64,000 bases of DNA from Streptomyces lydicus (GTDB taxonomy: Bacteria; Actinomycetota; Actinomycetes; Streptomycetales; Streptomycetaceae): assembly GCF_000717345.1 (NCBI RefSeq), contig NZ_JNZA01000038.1, forward strand, positions 1 to 64,000. The letters run 5' to 3'. The notes beneath the pieces are model-generated. The model was given only the letters and a program-made list of their open reading frames with translations. It did no database searches and was not told where the DNA came from. The position numbers and the translations under genes were made by a program. This document shows positions 53,096 through 61,862 of the stretch, one piece after another (the first letter of the stretch is position 1; the number at the start of each line of letters is the position of its first letter).

Positions 53096-53902
53096 TCAGG
53101 CCGCGGCACGGAAGACGTACGCCGTCATCGGGGCGGTGACCGGCCCCGGGCCCAGACGGGCCGTCATCTCTTCGATGACGGTGGCCCGGACGGCCGGTCC
53201 GTCGCCGCGCTCCTCAACGGCCGCGCGCACCGGTGTCCCGGTGAGGTACCCGGTGGCAAGGTCGGCGGTCGACGCGGCCCGGCCCTGAAGCGTCAGCTCC
53301 TGCTCGTCCTCGACAGCGAACCCGGCGGCCGCCAGATCAGCGGCCACGACAGCGGGGTCGGCATAGCCGTGCGGAACCGTCTGGAAGAACTGTGGCGGCT
53401 CGACCGGAAAGGCCCGCTCCAGCCCGGCCTGCAGCGCGACTTCGAAGGCGTGCGTCCCGAGAGGGCCCCAGGTGTTGAACAGGAACCGGCCGCCCGGGGC
53501 CAGCACCCGGCGGACCTCGGTGAAGGCCCCGATGCGGTCGGGAAAGAACATCACGCCGAACTGGCAGACCACCAGGTCGAAGCCTCCGTCCGGGAACGGC
53601 AGCCGCTGCGCGTCGGCCTGCCGCCACACCGCGCCAGGGGCCCGGGTCGACCCGAAAGCGACCATGGCCTCGTTCAGGTCGGTGGCCGTCACCTCGGCCG
53701 AGGGTGTTACTGCGAGCAGGTCCGCTGTCAACACGCCAGTTCCCGCGGCGAGTTCGAGGATGCGCCGAGGGTGGAGTGCCGCCGCCCGGGCAGTCAGGTC
53801 CTCGGCGAAGGGCCGGAAGACCACCGGCACGAGGTACTGCTCATAGGCCACCGGCATGGATTCGGACCATCGCCGGTCGGCATTGATTCCTGTCACCCTC
53901 AT
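53096..53902 (-). CDS. class I SAM-dependent methyltransferase
   Basis: This is a 268-residue methyltransferase of the methyltransferase-11 type. ILELAAGTGVLTADLL is the SAM-binding motif I, TATDLNEAM is motif II, RQADAQRLPFPDGGFDLVVCQFG spans motif III, and RRVLAPGGRFLFNTWG follows. The N-terminal part (AYEQYLVPVVFRPFAEDL) is typical of small-molecule methyltransferases. The substrate is unknown. It is divergent from a VOC protein gene, with about 208 bases between. Confidence 0.9.
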   Translation of the reverse strand: MRVTGINADRRWSESMPVAYEQYLVPVVFRPFAEDLTARAAALHPRRILELAAGTGVLTADLLAVTPSAEVTATDLNEAMVAFGSTRAPGAVWRQADAQRLPFPDGGFDLVVCQFGVMFFPDRIGAFTEVRRVLAPGGRFLFNTWGPLGTHAFEVALQAGLERAFPVEPPQFFQTVPHGYADPAVVAADLAAAGFAVEDEQELTLQGRAASTADLATGYLTGTPVRAAVEERGDGPAVRATVIEEMTARLGPGPVTAPMTAYVFRAAA

Positions 53903-54110
53903 GACGGTAGTGCCGCGTCAGGAAGCCTCTTCCTTGCCGCGCCGCCATGCGCCCTGGAGCTGGACCCACCTGACCGAGTGGCAGCGAACGCCGGCGCCCC
54001 CGGGGCCGGGCCCGGACGCAGGCAGCGTGATCAGTCCGCACCTACTGGCCGCCGTTCCCCGCGTCGGTGCATCGTGCCGGTGATGACCAGCATGCTGAAC
54101 GGAGAGTGAA

Positions 54111-54566
54111 ATGGCCGATGAGGCTTCCTACCGGGTCGGGCTTCGTGTCCCGGACGTCACCGAGGCAGCCAGGTTCTACCAGGGGCTCGGATTCGAGCCG
54201 ATCGGAGCGATACCGGGACCGGACGGTTCGACGGTCATGGCGATCCTGCGCCGCGGTGAGCTCCAGTTACTCGTCGACGCCCTGGTCGGCATGCCATTTC
54301 CCGACAGCGACCGGGAACGCATGACGAAGACCGGGCCACGGGGCCTCGGCGTGGTCATCGGCATCGAGGTGGACGACGTCAACGCGACCGCCGTCTACTG
54401 CCGTCTGGCCGGATGCACCGTCACCACCGACCCGGTCGACGCACCGTGGGGCGAGCGGTACCTCGAGTGCCTCGATCCGTACGGGTACGCATGGAAGTTC
54501 TTTGAACTACTTCCCGACCCGCCGGCAGACGGCTTGAGCGCCGCCCGTGACAGCTGGTTCGCCTGA
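54111..54566 (+). CDS. VOC-family (glyoxalase/bleomycin-resistance fold) protein
   Basis: This is a 151-residue protein with one pair of beta-alpha-beta-beta-beta modules. GLRVPDVTEAARFYQGLGFEPIG begins the first (about residues 9-31), VVIGIEVDDVNATAVYCRLAG the second, and ECLDPYGYAWKFFEL ends it with the usual metal-ligand Glu area. The His ligand of the first module is not kept, so a non-metal or binding role is possible. ATG 54111 has GGAGAG upstream. The function in this context is not known. Confidence 0.85.
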   Translation: MADEASYRVGLRVPDVTEAARFYQGLGFEPIGAIPGPDGSTVMAILRRGELQLLVDALVGMPFPDSDRERMTKTGPRGLGVVIGIEVDDVNATAVYCRLAGCTVTTDPVDAPWGERYLECLDPYGYAWKFFELLPDPPADGLSAARDSWFA

Positions 54567-54643
54567 TCCACACGCGGAACCAACCACCACCCCTTCAGAA
54601 CCGGCCACCACTCACCCGGCGAACCTTGCCGGTCAGCGCGCTG

Positions 54644-54702
54644 GCCGGGCACGTCCATCCGCTGCGTGCCGATGACCGGCAGCAGGCGCAGGGCCTCCGC
54701 GG
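54644..54702 (-). pseudogene. fragment of an MmyB-type regulator C-terminus
   Basis: These 59 bases match 59009-59067, the end of the MmyB-type regulator gene, with two substitutions, and encode ALRLLPVIGTQRMDVPG. The stop codon has been lost (CTA to CTG on the + strand). It is a scar of duplication or recombination beside the TetR gene. Confidence 0.65.
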
Positions 54703-54708
54703 GTGGGG

Positions 54709-55353
54709 TCAGATGCCGCGTTCGATCATGTCGATGACGTGCTGGCCGGCGTCGTGGGCCTGGGTGGGGTGGAGGCCGCGGAGGGGGCCGTCGATGAGGA
54801 GGGCGGCCAGGCCGTGAACGGCCGACCAGGCGAGGAACTCGGCACCGGGGCGGCGGTCTTCGGGCAGCAATCCGGCCTTCACGAGATCGTCGAGGGCGGC
54901 GCCGAGCAGCTCGAAGGGGGTCTTGCCGGCGGCGCCCGCGGCGGTGGGGGCGGCGGCGTGGGCCATGTCGCCGGGGACGTGGAAGGCCGTGCGGAACAGG
55001 CCGGGCTCTTCCTGGGCGAAGCGCAGGTAGCCGGTGCCGACGGCACGGAAGCGGGCACGGGCGGCGGCTGCCTCGTCCGTGGCCGGCGGCAGGGCGGCTT
55101 GCTCGGCCTCCATGGTGCGGGCGAGGTGGGCCATGGCGGTCTGGGAGACGGCCTGGAGCAGTGCGTTGCGATCGGTGAAATGCCGGTAGGCGGCATTGGG
55201 TACGACGCCGGCCTGCCGGGTGGCCGCGCGTAGCACGACGGCTTCCGGCCCGCCCTGGCGGGCGAGTTCGAGGCCCGCTTCGATCAGTGCGTTGCGGAGG
55301 TCGCCGTGGCGGTAGGTCTCCCGATTCGGCTTGTCGTTCTCGGCTGAGGGCAT
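54709..55353 (-). CDS. TetR-family regulator
   Basis: This is a 214-residue repressor. The helix-turn-helix lies at about residues 12-58 (DLRNALIEAGLELARQGG; LRAATRQAGVVPNAAYRHFTD). The C-terminal domain resembles TetR_C_33-type ligand-binding domains (LRFAQEEPGLFRTAFHVPG). ATG 55353 has GGAGG upstream. It is divergent from two RibD-C/DHFR-like genes, with two GTGGACAGCRT-type sites in between that are probably its operators. Confidence 0.9.
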   Translation of the reverse strand: MPSAENDKPNRETYRHGDLRNALIEAGLELARQGGPEAVVLRAATRQAGVVPNAAYRHFTDRNALLQAVSQTAMAHLARTMEAEQAALPPATDEAAAARARFRAVGTGYLRFAQEEPGLFRTAFHVPGDMAHAAAPTAAGAAGKTPFELLGAALDDLVKAGLLPEDRRPGAEFLAWSAVHGLAALLIDGPLRGLHPTQAHDAGQHVIDMIERGI

Positions 55354-55369
55354 GGCTGCCGCCTCCAAT

Positions 55370-55459
55370 GTGGACAGCATCCACTTAGGTCGTCTAGGCT
55401 TCTGCGTGATCACTCGGGGGGTGGATTTCCGTGCCCTCCGCATGTGGACAGCGTACACA
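55370..55459. promoter_or_regulatory. two TetR operator-like palindromes
   Basis: GTGGACAGCATCCAC (55370-55384) and TGTGGACAGCGTACACA (55443-55459) are two related dyads between the divergent TetR and reductase genes. Confidence 0.5.
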
Positions 55460-55509
55460 AGGCTGGTCGTCGACCGCCGGGGCGCTTTTTCATCAGGGGG
55501 ATCCGCTGC

Positions 55510-56070
55510 ATGGGCAAGATCACGCACTTTGTGCACCAGTCGCTGGACGGTTTCATCGAGGGCCCGAACGGGGAGTTCGACTGGCCCCGTATGGACGGCG
55601 AGCTGTCCGCCTATGCGCAGGCCCTCACCGGCAGCGCCGACATCTTCCTGTACGGCCGCGTGGTGTGGGACATGATGTCCGGTTACTGGCCCCGTGCCGA
55701 GGAGTTCTCGAACGATGAGCACGACCTCGCGTTCGCGCCCGTCTGGCGCAAGGCGCCGAAGGTGGTCGTCTCCTCGACGCTGACCGAGGCCGACTGGAAC
55801 ACCCGCGTCATCAACACCGACGTCGTCGAGGAGCTCACCGCCCTCAAGGACAGCGGCGCCCGTCTACTGCTGTTCGGCGGCTCCTCGCTGGCCGGCTTCC
55901 TCACCGAGCACCGGCTGATCGACGAGTACCAGATCTTCGTCCACCCCGTCGTTCTCGGCGGTGGCAGGCCCGCCTTCGCCACCCCGCAGCAGCGGTTCGA
56001 CCTGACCCTGAGCGAGACCAGGAGCTTCGACTCCCAGGTGGTTCTCCTCCGGCACGAACGGGCCGACTAG
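55510..56070 (+). CDS. dihydrofolate reductase family (RibD C-terminal) protein
   Basis: This is a 186-residue NADPH-binding protein of the RibD-C/DHFR-like superfamily. HQSLDGFIEGPNGEFDW opens it, YGRVVWDMMSGYWP follows, LLLFGGSSLAGFLTEHRLIDEY is the nucleotide-binding part, and HPVVLGGGRPAF is diagnostic. The function of such stand-alone proteins is mostly unknown. ATG 55510 follows CAGGGGGATCC. It is divergent from the TetR repressor and probably controlled by it. A second family member follows. Confidence 0.9.
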   Translation: MGKITHFVHQSLDGFIEGPNGEFDWPRMDGELSAYAQALTGSADIFLYGRVVWDMMSGYWPRAEEFSNDEHDLAFAPVWRKAPKVVVSSTLTEADWNTRVINTDVVEELTALKDSGARLLLFGGSSLAGFLTEHRLIDEYQIFVHPVVLGGGRPAFATPQQRFDLTLSETRSFDSQVVLLRHERAD

Positions 56071-56234
56071 CCGTTCCGTCCAGCACGCTCCGATGGGGCG
56101 GGCGATGAACGATGAGTTTCTCCGTGGTCAGCAGTCAGAGACCACGGTCGGTGCGGTGCAGTGGCGAGTGTGAGCGCACCCTGCACCGGCTGAACCTTCT
56201 TGTACCCAGGCACGAGATACCGAGGAACCTTACG

Positions 56235-56807
56235 ATGCGTACCCTGATCAGCACCGCGTTCATCTCTCTCGACGGCGTCGTGGAGGCCCCGGGCGGCGAG
56301 CCCGGATACCGGAACTCCGGGTGGACTTTCAAGAACGTCGACTTCCTCCCCGAGGCTTTCGACATCAAGGGCCGGGAGCAGAAGGAAGCCACGGCGATGT
56401 TGATGGGCCGGGTCAGCTACGAGGCGTTCAGCCCGGTGTGGCCGGCCATGGAGGACTTCGCCGACTACAAGGTCATGCCGAAGTACGTCGTCTCCACCAC
56501 TCTCACCGAGGACGACCTGGTGTCGAACTGGGGCGAGACCACGATCCTGCGCTCGCTCGACGAGGTCGCCTCGTTGAAGCAGACCGAGGGCGGCCCGATC
56601 ATCGTCCACGGCAGCGCCGCCCTGAACCAGAGCCTTTCGGACGCCGGCCTGATCGACCGCTACCACCTCATCGTCTTCCCCCTCCTGCTCGGCGCGGGCA
56701 AGCGCCTGTTCAGCGCCACGGACAAGGACACCCAGAAGCTGCAGTTGGTCGAGCACGAGGTCTACGCCAACGGCCTGCAGAAGAACGTCTTCGACGTCGT
56801 CCGCTGA
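56235..56807 (+). CDS. dihydrofolate reductase family protein, second copy
   Basis: This is a 190-residue RibD-C/DHFR-like protein. FISLDGVVEAPGGEPGY, AMLMGRVSYEAFSPVWP, GPIIVHGSAALNQSLSDAGLIDRY and FPLLLGAGKRLFS (each within the same fold positions as in the neighbour) define the family. It is clearly paralogous to the protein at 55510 but well diverged, so not a recent duplication. The start ATG follows CGAGGAAC. It lies 164 bases downstream, possibly in the same TetR regulon. Confidence 0.9.
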   Translation: MRTLISTAFISLDGVVEAPGGEPGYRNSGWTFKNVDFLPEAFDIKGREQKEATAMLMGRVSYEAFSPVWPAMEDFADYKVMPKYVVSTTLTEDDLVSNWGETTILRSLDEVASLKQTEGGPIIVHGSAALNQSLSDAGLIDRYHLIVFPLLLGAGKRLFSATDKDTQKLQLVEHEVYANGLQKNVFDVVR

Positions 56808-56867
56808 CGACGCTCCCGCACCCGAGTACGCCCCGATGGCACACCAACAGAAAGGCGGAACCCCGGC

Positions 56868-57080
56868 ATGACCGCGGCAGCGAAAGGCCCGTCCAGCTAC
56901 TTCCCCTCCATCGAGAAGAAGTACGGCCGCCCCATCGCGGAGTGGCAGGAGCTCATCCGCTCCTCACCCCTGACCAAGCACATGCAGCTCGTCAGCTGGC
57001 TGAAGACGGAACACGGCCTGGGCCACGGTCACGCCAACGCCCTGGTCTCCCACACCCTCGCCGAGGACGCCGGTCGGTGA
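56868..57080 (+). CDS. DUF4287 protein
   Basis: This is a 70-residue DUF4287 protein: SYFPSIEKKYGRPIAEWQ then HMQLVSWLKTEHGLGHGHANAL. It forms a compact helical domain seen alone or at the N-terminus of DUF5655 proteins. The start ATG has AAAGGCGG upstream. It follows the two RibD-C/DHFR-like genes closely and is probably cotranscribed. The function is unknown. Confidence 0.9.
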   Translation: MTAAAKGPSSYFPSIEKKYGRPIAEWQELIRSSPLTKHMQLVSWLKTEHGLGHGHANALVSHTLAEDAGR

Positions 57081-57240
57081 ACACCACTTGCCGTCCCGGT
57101 CCCTCGGGCAGGGCCTGGAGCTTGTCTCCCCGATCCAGCGTCATTCCTGTTCCTGTTCCTGCTCGAATGCGAGGTGCGCTGGTCGGGGTCGCTGCGTGGG
57201 GGCGATCGAATCGAGGAGTGCCAAGGCCCTGGGCGGCAGT

Positions 57241-58527
57241 TCACTCGGCGCTATCCGCTATCTCCCGGCTGCGGCCAGCCCACTGGATCACGTACGGCAT
57301 GGCGACACCGGAGACGACGAAGACGGCACCCATAAGGAGCCAGCCGGGCGTCCCCCAGGTCACGCAGAGCAAGCCGAGCAGGCTCGGTGCGACGACGTAG
57401 CACAGGCCCATGCCCATGCCGAACACCCCGGAGTACTGGCCCTGGGCATGCGCGGGAGCCAGCCGGAACCGGAGCTCCAGCGACCCGGCCGCATGCCACA
57501 GCGAGCCCACTGTGTGCACCGCAACGCCGGTCATCATGATCGTCACGGCGGCCCAGCCAGGTAATCCGGAGGCCGTCGCGATGACGGACATGCCCATCAG
57601 AAAGGCGAGACCGGCGCGGCGGACGGCCTGTCCCGCGATCGTGCCGCCCTTGATCCCGCGACTGGTCCGTATCTGTAGGAACACCACCATCACAGTGTTG
57701 ACGGCGATCGCCAGGCCGACGAACCAGCGTGGCGCTTCGGTGTGCAGGACCACCCACAGCGGCAGGGCGTAGGACAGCACCTCGCTCTGGATCCACATGA
57801 TGCCGTCGAGCACGACGAACGCCACATACGGTTTGTCCTTCAGAGCGATCCATCGGCCTTCGTCGCGCGGGGACGCGAGGGGTTCGAGCTTGGGCAACTT
57901 GACCAGGACGGCGGCGCTGCCGAGGAACGTCAGCGCGTTGCCAAGGATGAGGGCACGGTATGCGGTGTCCGTATCGATCTGCATCACCGCGCCGGCTGCC
58001 ATCGCGCCGAACGTGCTGGCGAGCATGGCCACCGACCGCAGGTAGGACCGGAACTTCGGCACCTCGTCACCGCCGAAGCGACGGATCATCGGGCCACGAG
58101 CCGCACCGCCGGACGAGCCGGCGAGGTCGGCCACGGCCACAGCCAGGACGAACGCCCAGAACGAGTGGGCGAACAGCAGTGACGTCATGGAAAGGGCCTG
58201 GATCAGCAGCGTCATCAGAAAGATGTCCCGCGGACCGCGGCGGTCGGCGAGATGCCCTACGGGGATGCCGGCGATCAGTCCGACCACCGCTGCGATGCTG
58301 AGGCCGAGACCGACTTGCCCGATGGACAGGTGGATCACCCGAAGGGCGTACAGCGGCACGGTCGCCAGGAAGGCCGCGGTGCCGAGCTGGTTGACGAAGC
58401 CGGCGAGGGCCAGCTTCCGCTGGGGGCCGGACTCCAGCAGCAGCCCTCTCTGCGCGAGCCAGGACTGGTGTGCGTCGCTGATTTCCCCAGAGGTGCTGTT
58501 GGTTGACGTGGTGGGGGCTTGGCTCAC
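57241..58527 (-). CDS. MFS transporter
   Basis: This is a 428-residue, 12-helix major facilitator. Motif A reads HLADRRGPRDIF between helices 2 and 3; GFVNQLGTAAFLATVPLYAL is helix 1. The N-terminal 30 residues are polar and Thr/Ser rich. The GTG start at 58527 (VSQAPTT) has TTGGAG upstream. It is convergent with the DUF4287 gene. The substrate is unknown; the family is close to uncharacterised actinobacterial exporters. Confidence 0.9.
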   Translation of the reverse strand: MSQAPTTSTNSTSGEISDAHQSWLAQRGLLLESGPQRKLALAGFVNQLGTAAFLATVPLYALRVIHLSIGQVGLGLSIAAVVGLIAGIPVGHLADRRGPRDIFLMTLLIQALSMTSLLFAHSFWAFVLAVAVADLAGSSGGAARGPMIRRFGGDEVPKFRSYLRSVAMLASTFGAMAAGAVMQIDTDTAYRALILGNALTFLGSAAVLVKLPKLEPLASPRDEGRWIALKDKPYVAFVVLDGIMWIQSEVLSYALPLWVVLHTEAPRWFVGLAIAVNTVMVVFLQIRTSRGIKGGTIAGQAVRRAGLAFLMGMSVIATASGLPGWAAVTIMMTGVAVHTVGSLWHAAGSLELRFRLAPAHAQGQYSGVFGMGMGLCYVVAPSLLGLLCVTWGTPGWLLMGAVFVVSGVAMPYVIQWAGRSREIADSAE

Positions 58528-59005
58528 CCTGTACTCCAATGCCTGTCGATCGTGCCATGCCGAAATCGGGGCGTGCCTGTGAAGCCGGTGAGCCACATGG
58601 CTTCGCGGCGAGGATCACAAGGAAGCGGGGGGGGGTACTCGCTGAGGGACTGAGCGATCACGGATTCCCCTTCCCAACTACCCGAGTACCAGGAGGGTTT
58701 GAGAAGCGGCAGGCGTGGAGTATGCCCAGGTGAAAGCCATGATGAGAAGCCACTTGGGGTTGGGGGAATGTCACAGCGAAACCGGGAATCTGCACACGGC
58801 GCAATCGGTTATCGGTAGTGGTGCTTCCCTCTCATGGACTCCGGTTATGAGCGGAGCCAGATGAGGAAAGCGGCGGCGGTGACGGCGCCGCCGGCGCCCA
58901 CGCGGCAGCGGCCTTCCGGGGCGACATGGATCTTGGTGGTCAGCCCCCCGCGGGAACGGCCAAGCATGACCAGAACAACGAGCTACCTGATCGAAGAGGC
59001 AGGGC
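58528..59005. other. spacer with insertion-sequence relic
   Basis: No intact gene lies in these 478 bases. The right-hand third holds the IS5-type fragment described separately (58850-58978). The rest is ordinary spacer that should include the MFS promoter. Confidence 0.45.
58850..58978 (-). pseudogene. IS5-family transposase fragment
   Basis: The minus strand encodes LGRSRGGLTTKIHVAPEGRC, a stretch typical of IS5-family transposases just before the second catalytic Asp region, followed by degraded sequence. No inverted repeats or the rest of the gene are present. Confidence 0.6.
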
Positions 59006-59857
59006 CTAGCCGGGCACGTCCATCCGCTGCGTGCCGACGACCGACAGCAGGCGCAGGGCCTCCGCGGACGGGCTGCCGGGGGTGGCGGTGTAGAGGACGA
59101 CCCGCTGGTCGCGGTCCGCGACGTCGAGGACGTCGCAGTTGACGGCGATCGGACCGACGACCGGGTGGTGGAAGGTCTTGCAGAGGGCGGGCGCGGCGGT
59201 CACGTCGTGGCCGGCCCAGAGGCGGGCGAACTCGTCGCTGCCGACGACGAGTTCGTCGACCAGGGCGGCCACCTCGGGGTCGTCGGGGTAGCGGGCCGCG
59301 GTGGCGCGCAGGTGCTGGGCCGACGTCCGGAAGAACTCGTCCGCGTCCGAGACGCCGTACAGCGGCCGGCCGTGGCCGGGCGGGCCGAGGAAGGCGCGCC
59401 GGACGAGGTTGCGGTCCCGGCGCGGCAGCGCGGAGAAGTCCTCCATCAGGGCCGCGGCCAGGTCGTTCCAGGCAATGACCTCGTACGTCGCCGACAGCAC
59501 GATCGCCGCGGCCTGCGGCAGCCGGTCCAGCAGGTCGACGATGCTCTGCCGCACCTCCCGCGAAGGCCCCGGCGGGGGGCCGGGCGGGGCGCCGGCGAGG
59601 TGGTGGAGGTGGTCGCGTTCGACGTCCGACAGGCGCAGTGCGCGGGCGAGTTGGGCCAGCACCTCGCGGGACGGGCGCGGGCCGCGGGCCTGCTCCAGGC
59701 GCGTGTAGTACTCGGTCGAGATGAACGCCAGCTGTGCCACCTCCTCGCGGCGGAGCCCCGGGGTGCGGCGGCGCGGCCCGGCGGGCAGGCCCACGTCGGC
59801 GGGGGTGATGCGCTCGCGTCGGGTGCGCAGGAAGGCGGCCAGTTCTCGTCGGTCCAC
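59006..59857 (-). CDS. XRE regulator with MmyB-type ligand domain
   Basis: This is a 283-residue regulator. The N-terminal helix-turn-helix (RRTPGLRREEVAQLAFISTEYYTRLEQ, about residues 28-55) is followed by the MmyB/MltR-like domain (AAIVLSATYEVIAWNDLAAAL; GSDEFARLWAGHDV), which in relatives binds fatty-acid-like ligands. It starts at GTG 59857. It is divergent from a short-chain dehydrogenase 87 bases away, the usual arrangement in Streptomyces, and is expected to control it. Part of its 3' end is copied at 54644. Confidence 0.9.
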   Translation of the reverse strand: MDRRELAAFLRTRRERITPADVGLPAGPRRRTPGLRREEVAQLAFISTEYYTRLEQARGPRPSREVLAQLARALRLSDVERDHLHHLAGAPPGPPPGPSREVRQSIVDLLDRLPQAAAIVLSATYEVIAWNDLAAALMEDFSALPRRDRNLVRRAFLGPPGHGRPLYGVSDADEFFRTSAQHLRATAARYPDDPEVAALVDELVVGSDEFARLWAGHDVTAAPALCKTFHHPVVGPIAVNCDVLDVADRDQRVVLYTATPGSPSAEALRLLSVVGTQRMDVPG

Positions 59858-59944
59858 GTCATCAGTGTGCGTGGTCGCCGGGATGGCGAGCCAGGTACCG
59901 CCGGTGCCTGGATGGGGGCGGCGGCGGGGCACAGGCTCGTCGGC

Positions 59945-60754
59945 ATGAACACGAACAGGAACACCGGAACCACGCCCGTCCCGTCCGCCGTGACGTCGGG
60001 CCTCCTCGCCGACAAGGTCGCCTTCCTCACCGGCGCGAGCCGCGGCATCGGCGCCGCCGCGGCGCGGCTCTTCGCCCGGGAAGGAGCCAAGGTGCTTCTC
60101 GCGGCCCGTACGGAGTCCCAGCTCAAGGCGGTGACGGAGGAGATCCGGGCGGCCGGCGGCACCGCGGACCACGTGCGGTGCGACCTGGCCGACCCGGCGA
60201 GCGTGCGGGCCGCCGTCGACCGGGCCGTGGAGCTGTACGGGCGGCTCGACGTGGCCTTCAACAACGGTGCGACGGGGCAGCCGCCCGTTCCCATGGACGA
60301 GTTGCCGGAGGCCGACTTCGACCACGTCGTCGCGGTCAACCTCAAGGGCCCGTGGCTGGCCATGAGCGCCGAGATCGCCGCCATCCGCGCCACCGCGAAG
60401 CGCGGGGCCGTCGTCAACACCTCCAGCGTGGGCAGCCTGATGGCCAACCCCTGGCTGCCCGCGTACGGCGCGGCGAAGCGGGCGGTCAACAGCCTCACCG
60501 CGTCGGCAGCGGCCACGTACGGCCCGGAGGGCATCCGCGTCAACGCCATCGCGCCCGGCACCACGCTCACCGAGATGCTCGACGAGTGGGAGGCGAAAGC
60601 GCCCGGCACCATCGCGCAGCTCAACGCCCAGACGCCGCTGGGCCGCGCCGCCGATCCGGAGGAGATCGCCCAGGCCGCCGCCTGGCTCCTCAGCGACCGC
60701 GCGTCCTACGTCACCGGCACGGTCCTCCGGGTCGACGGCGGCATGCGCGCCTGA
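59945..60754 (+). CDS. short-chain dehydrogenase/reductase
   Basis: This is a 269-residue SDR oxidoreductase. TGASRGIG (TGxxxGxG cofactor motif, about residues 29-36), the NNGA motif, catalytic Ser in NTSSVGS, YxxxK as YGAAKRA and the C-terminal VTGTVLRVDGGMRA are all present, so the enzyme should be active with NAD(P)H. The preceding Arg in ARTES suggests NADP preference. It is divergent from an MmyB-type regulator that probably represses it. Confidence 0.95.
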   Translation: MNTNRNTGTTPVPSAVTSGLLADKVAFLTGASRGIGAAAARLFAREGAKVLLAARTESQLKAVTEEIRAAGGTADHVRCDLADPASVRAAVDRAVELYGRLDVAFNNGATGQPPVPMDELPEADFDHVVAVNLKGPWLAMSAEIAAIRATAKRGAVVNTSSVGSLMANPWLPAYGAAKRAVNSLTASAAATYGPEGIRVNAIAPGTTLTEMLDEWEAKAPGTIAQLNAQTPLGRAADPEEIAQAAAWLLSDRASYVTGTVLRVDGGMRA

Positions 60755-60969
60755 GCGGGAACGGGCGTCCGCGGCCGGGGAGCGGGAAAAGCAGTGGAGG
60801 GGGACGACGTCGGGTTGGTAGCGTCCGGGCGACCGTGCGACCGCCCGAGGAGGTGAGACCCCATGAACGCTGTATCTGTGTGGGTGCTCCCCCGCTGTGT
60901 CACGGTCGGCGATTGACGTAGGTGTCGCCGGGAGCGCCGCAACCAAGGCACTCCCGAAAGGCAACAACC

Positions 60970-61731
60970 ATGCATTCTCTGAATTTCACCGCGGAGACAT
61001 CGTCGAACGGTGTCGTCGAACGCGACTTCACGGTGGGCGACGTCACCGGCGCACTCTGGTCCCCGGCCGCCGGCCCCGCCCGCGCGCCTCTGGTGCTGAT
61101 GGGGCACGGCGGCGGCATGCACCGGAAGGCACCGGGGATGGTGGGCCGTGCCCACCGCCTGGTGGCCGACGGCGGCTTCCACGTCGCCACCATCGACGCG
61201 CCCGGTCACGGCGGCCGGCCGCGCACGGCGCACGACGAGCAAGAGATCGCCGTGATGCAGCGGGCGATGAAGGCGGGCGAGCCGGTCGGCCCGATCGTCG
61301 TCCGCTACAACGCCCACCTCGCGGAACGCGCCGTGCCGGAGTGGCAGGCGACGCTGGACGCTCTCCAGGCACTGCCGGAGATCGGCCCCGAAGGGCCGGT
61401 CGGCTACTTCGGCCTGAACATGGGCACCGCGATCGGGGTGCCGTTCGTGGCGATCGAACCAAGGGTCACCGCCGCGGTCTTCGGTCTGCACTGGCCCGAT
61501 CGCCTGGCCGGGGCGGCGCAGCAGATCACCATCCCGATCGAGTTCATGCTCCAGTGGGACGACGAGCACATCCCGCGCGAGTCCGGCCTCGCGTTGTTCG
61601 ACGCCTTCGCCTCGAAGGAGAAGACGCTGCACGCCAACGCGGGCCGGCACAAGGAGCTGCCCCGCTTCGAGGCCGACAGCGCGGTCCGGTTCTTCGTCCG
61701 GCAGCTCGGGTCCGTCAGGGCACCGGCCTGA
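60970..61731 (+). CDS. alpha/beta hydrolase with Asn at nucleophile position
   Basis: This is a 253-residue alpha/beta-hydrolase-fold protein. LVLMGHGGGMHRKAP is the oxyanion strand, TIDAPGHGGR follows, the nucleophile elbow reads GYFGLNMGTAIG, and the Asp/His region lies around FMLQWDDEHIPRE and NAGRHKELPRF. In relatives the elbow is GxSxG. Here an Asn (AAC) replaces Ser, a one-base change from AGC, so hydrolase activity is doubtful. The start ATG has AAAGG upstream. It stands between two regulator/SDR modules. Confidence 0.8.
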   Translation: MHSLNFTAETSSNGVVERDFTVGDVTGALWSPAAGPARAPLVLMGHGGGMHRKAPGMVGRAHRLVADGGFHVATIDAPGHGGRPRTAHDEQEIAVMQRAMKAGEPVGPIVVRYNAHLAERAVPEWQATLDALQALPEIGPEGPVGYFGLNMGTAIGVPFVAIEPRVTAAVFGLHWPDRLAGAAQQITIPIEFMLQWDDEHIPRESGLALFDAFASKEKTLHANAGRHKELPRFEADSAVRFFVRQLGSVRAPA

Positions 61732-61862
61732 CCTGACCGGCGCCGGCGTCCGGCCACCGGCCGGGCGCCGGCACCCGGGGCCTCAACTCTGCGGTGCAGT
61801 AGGTGAATGGGTGCCCGATCCGTCGATCGGCGCCTGTCAGTGCCCGGCCCTAGGCTCCCCCC

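Noticed and set aside
53369..54109. 246-residue + strand frame opposite the methyltransferase
   Set aside because: It is antisense to a clear SAM methyltransferase and has no motif.
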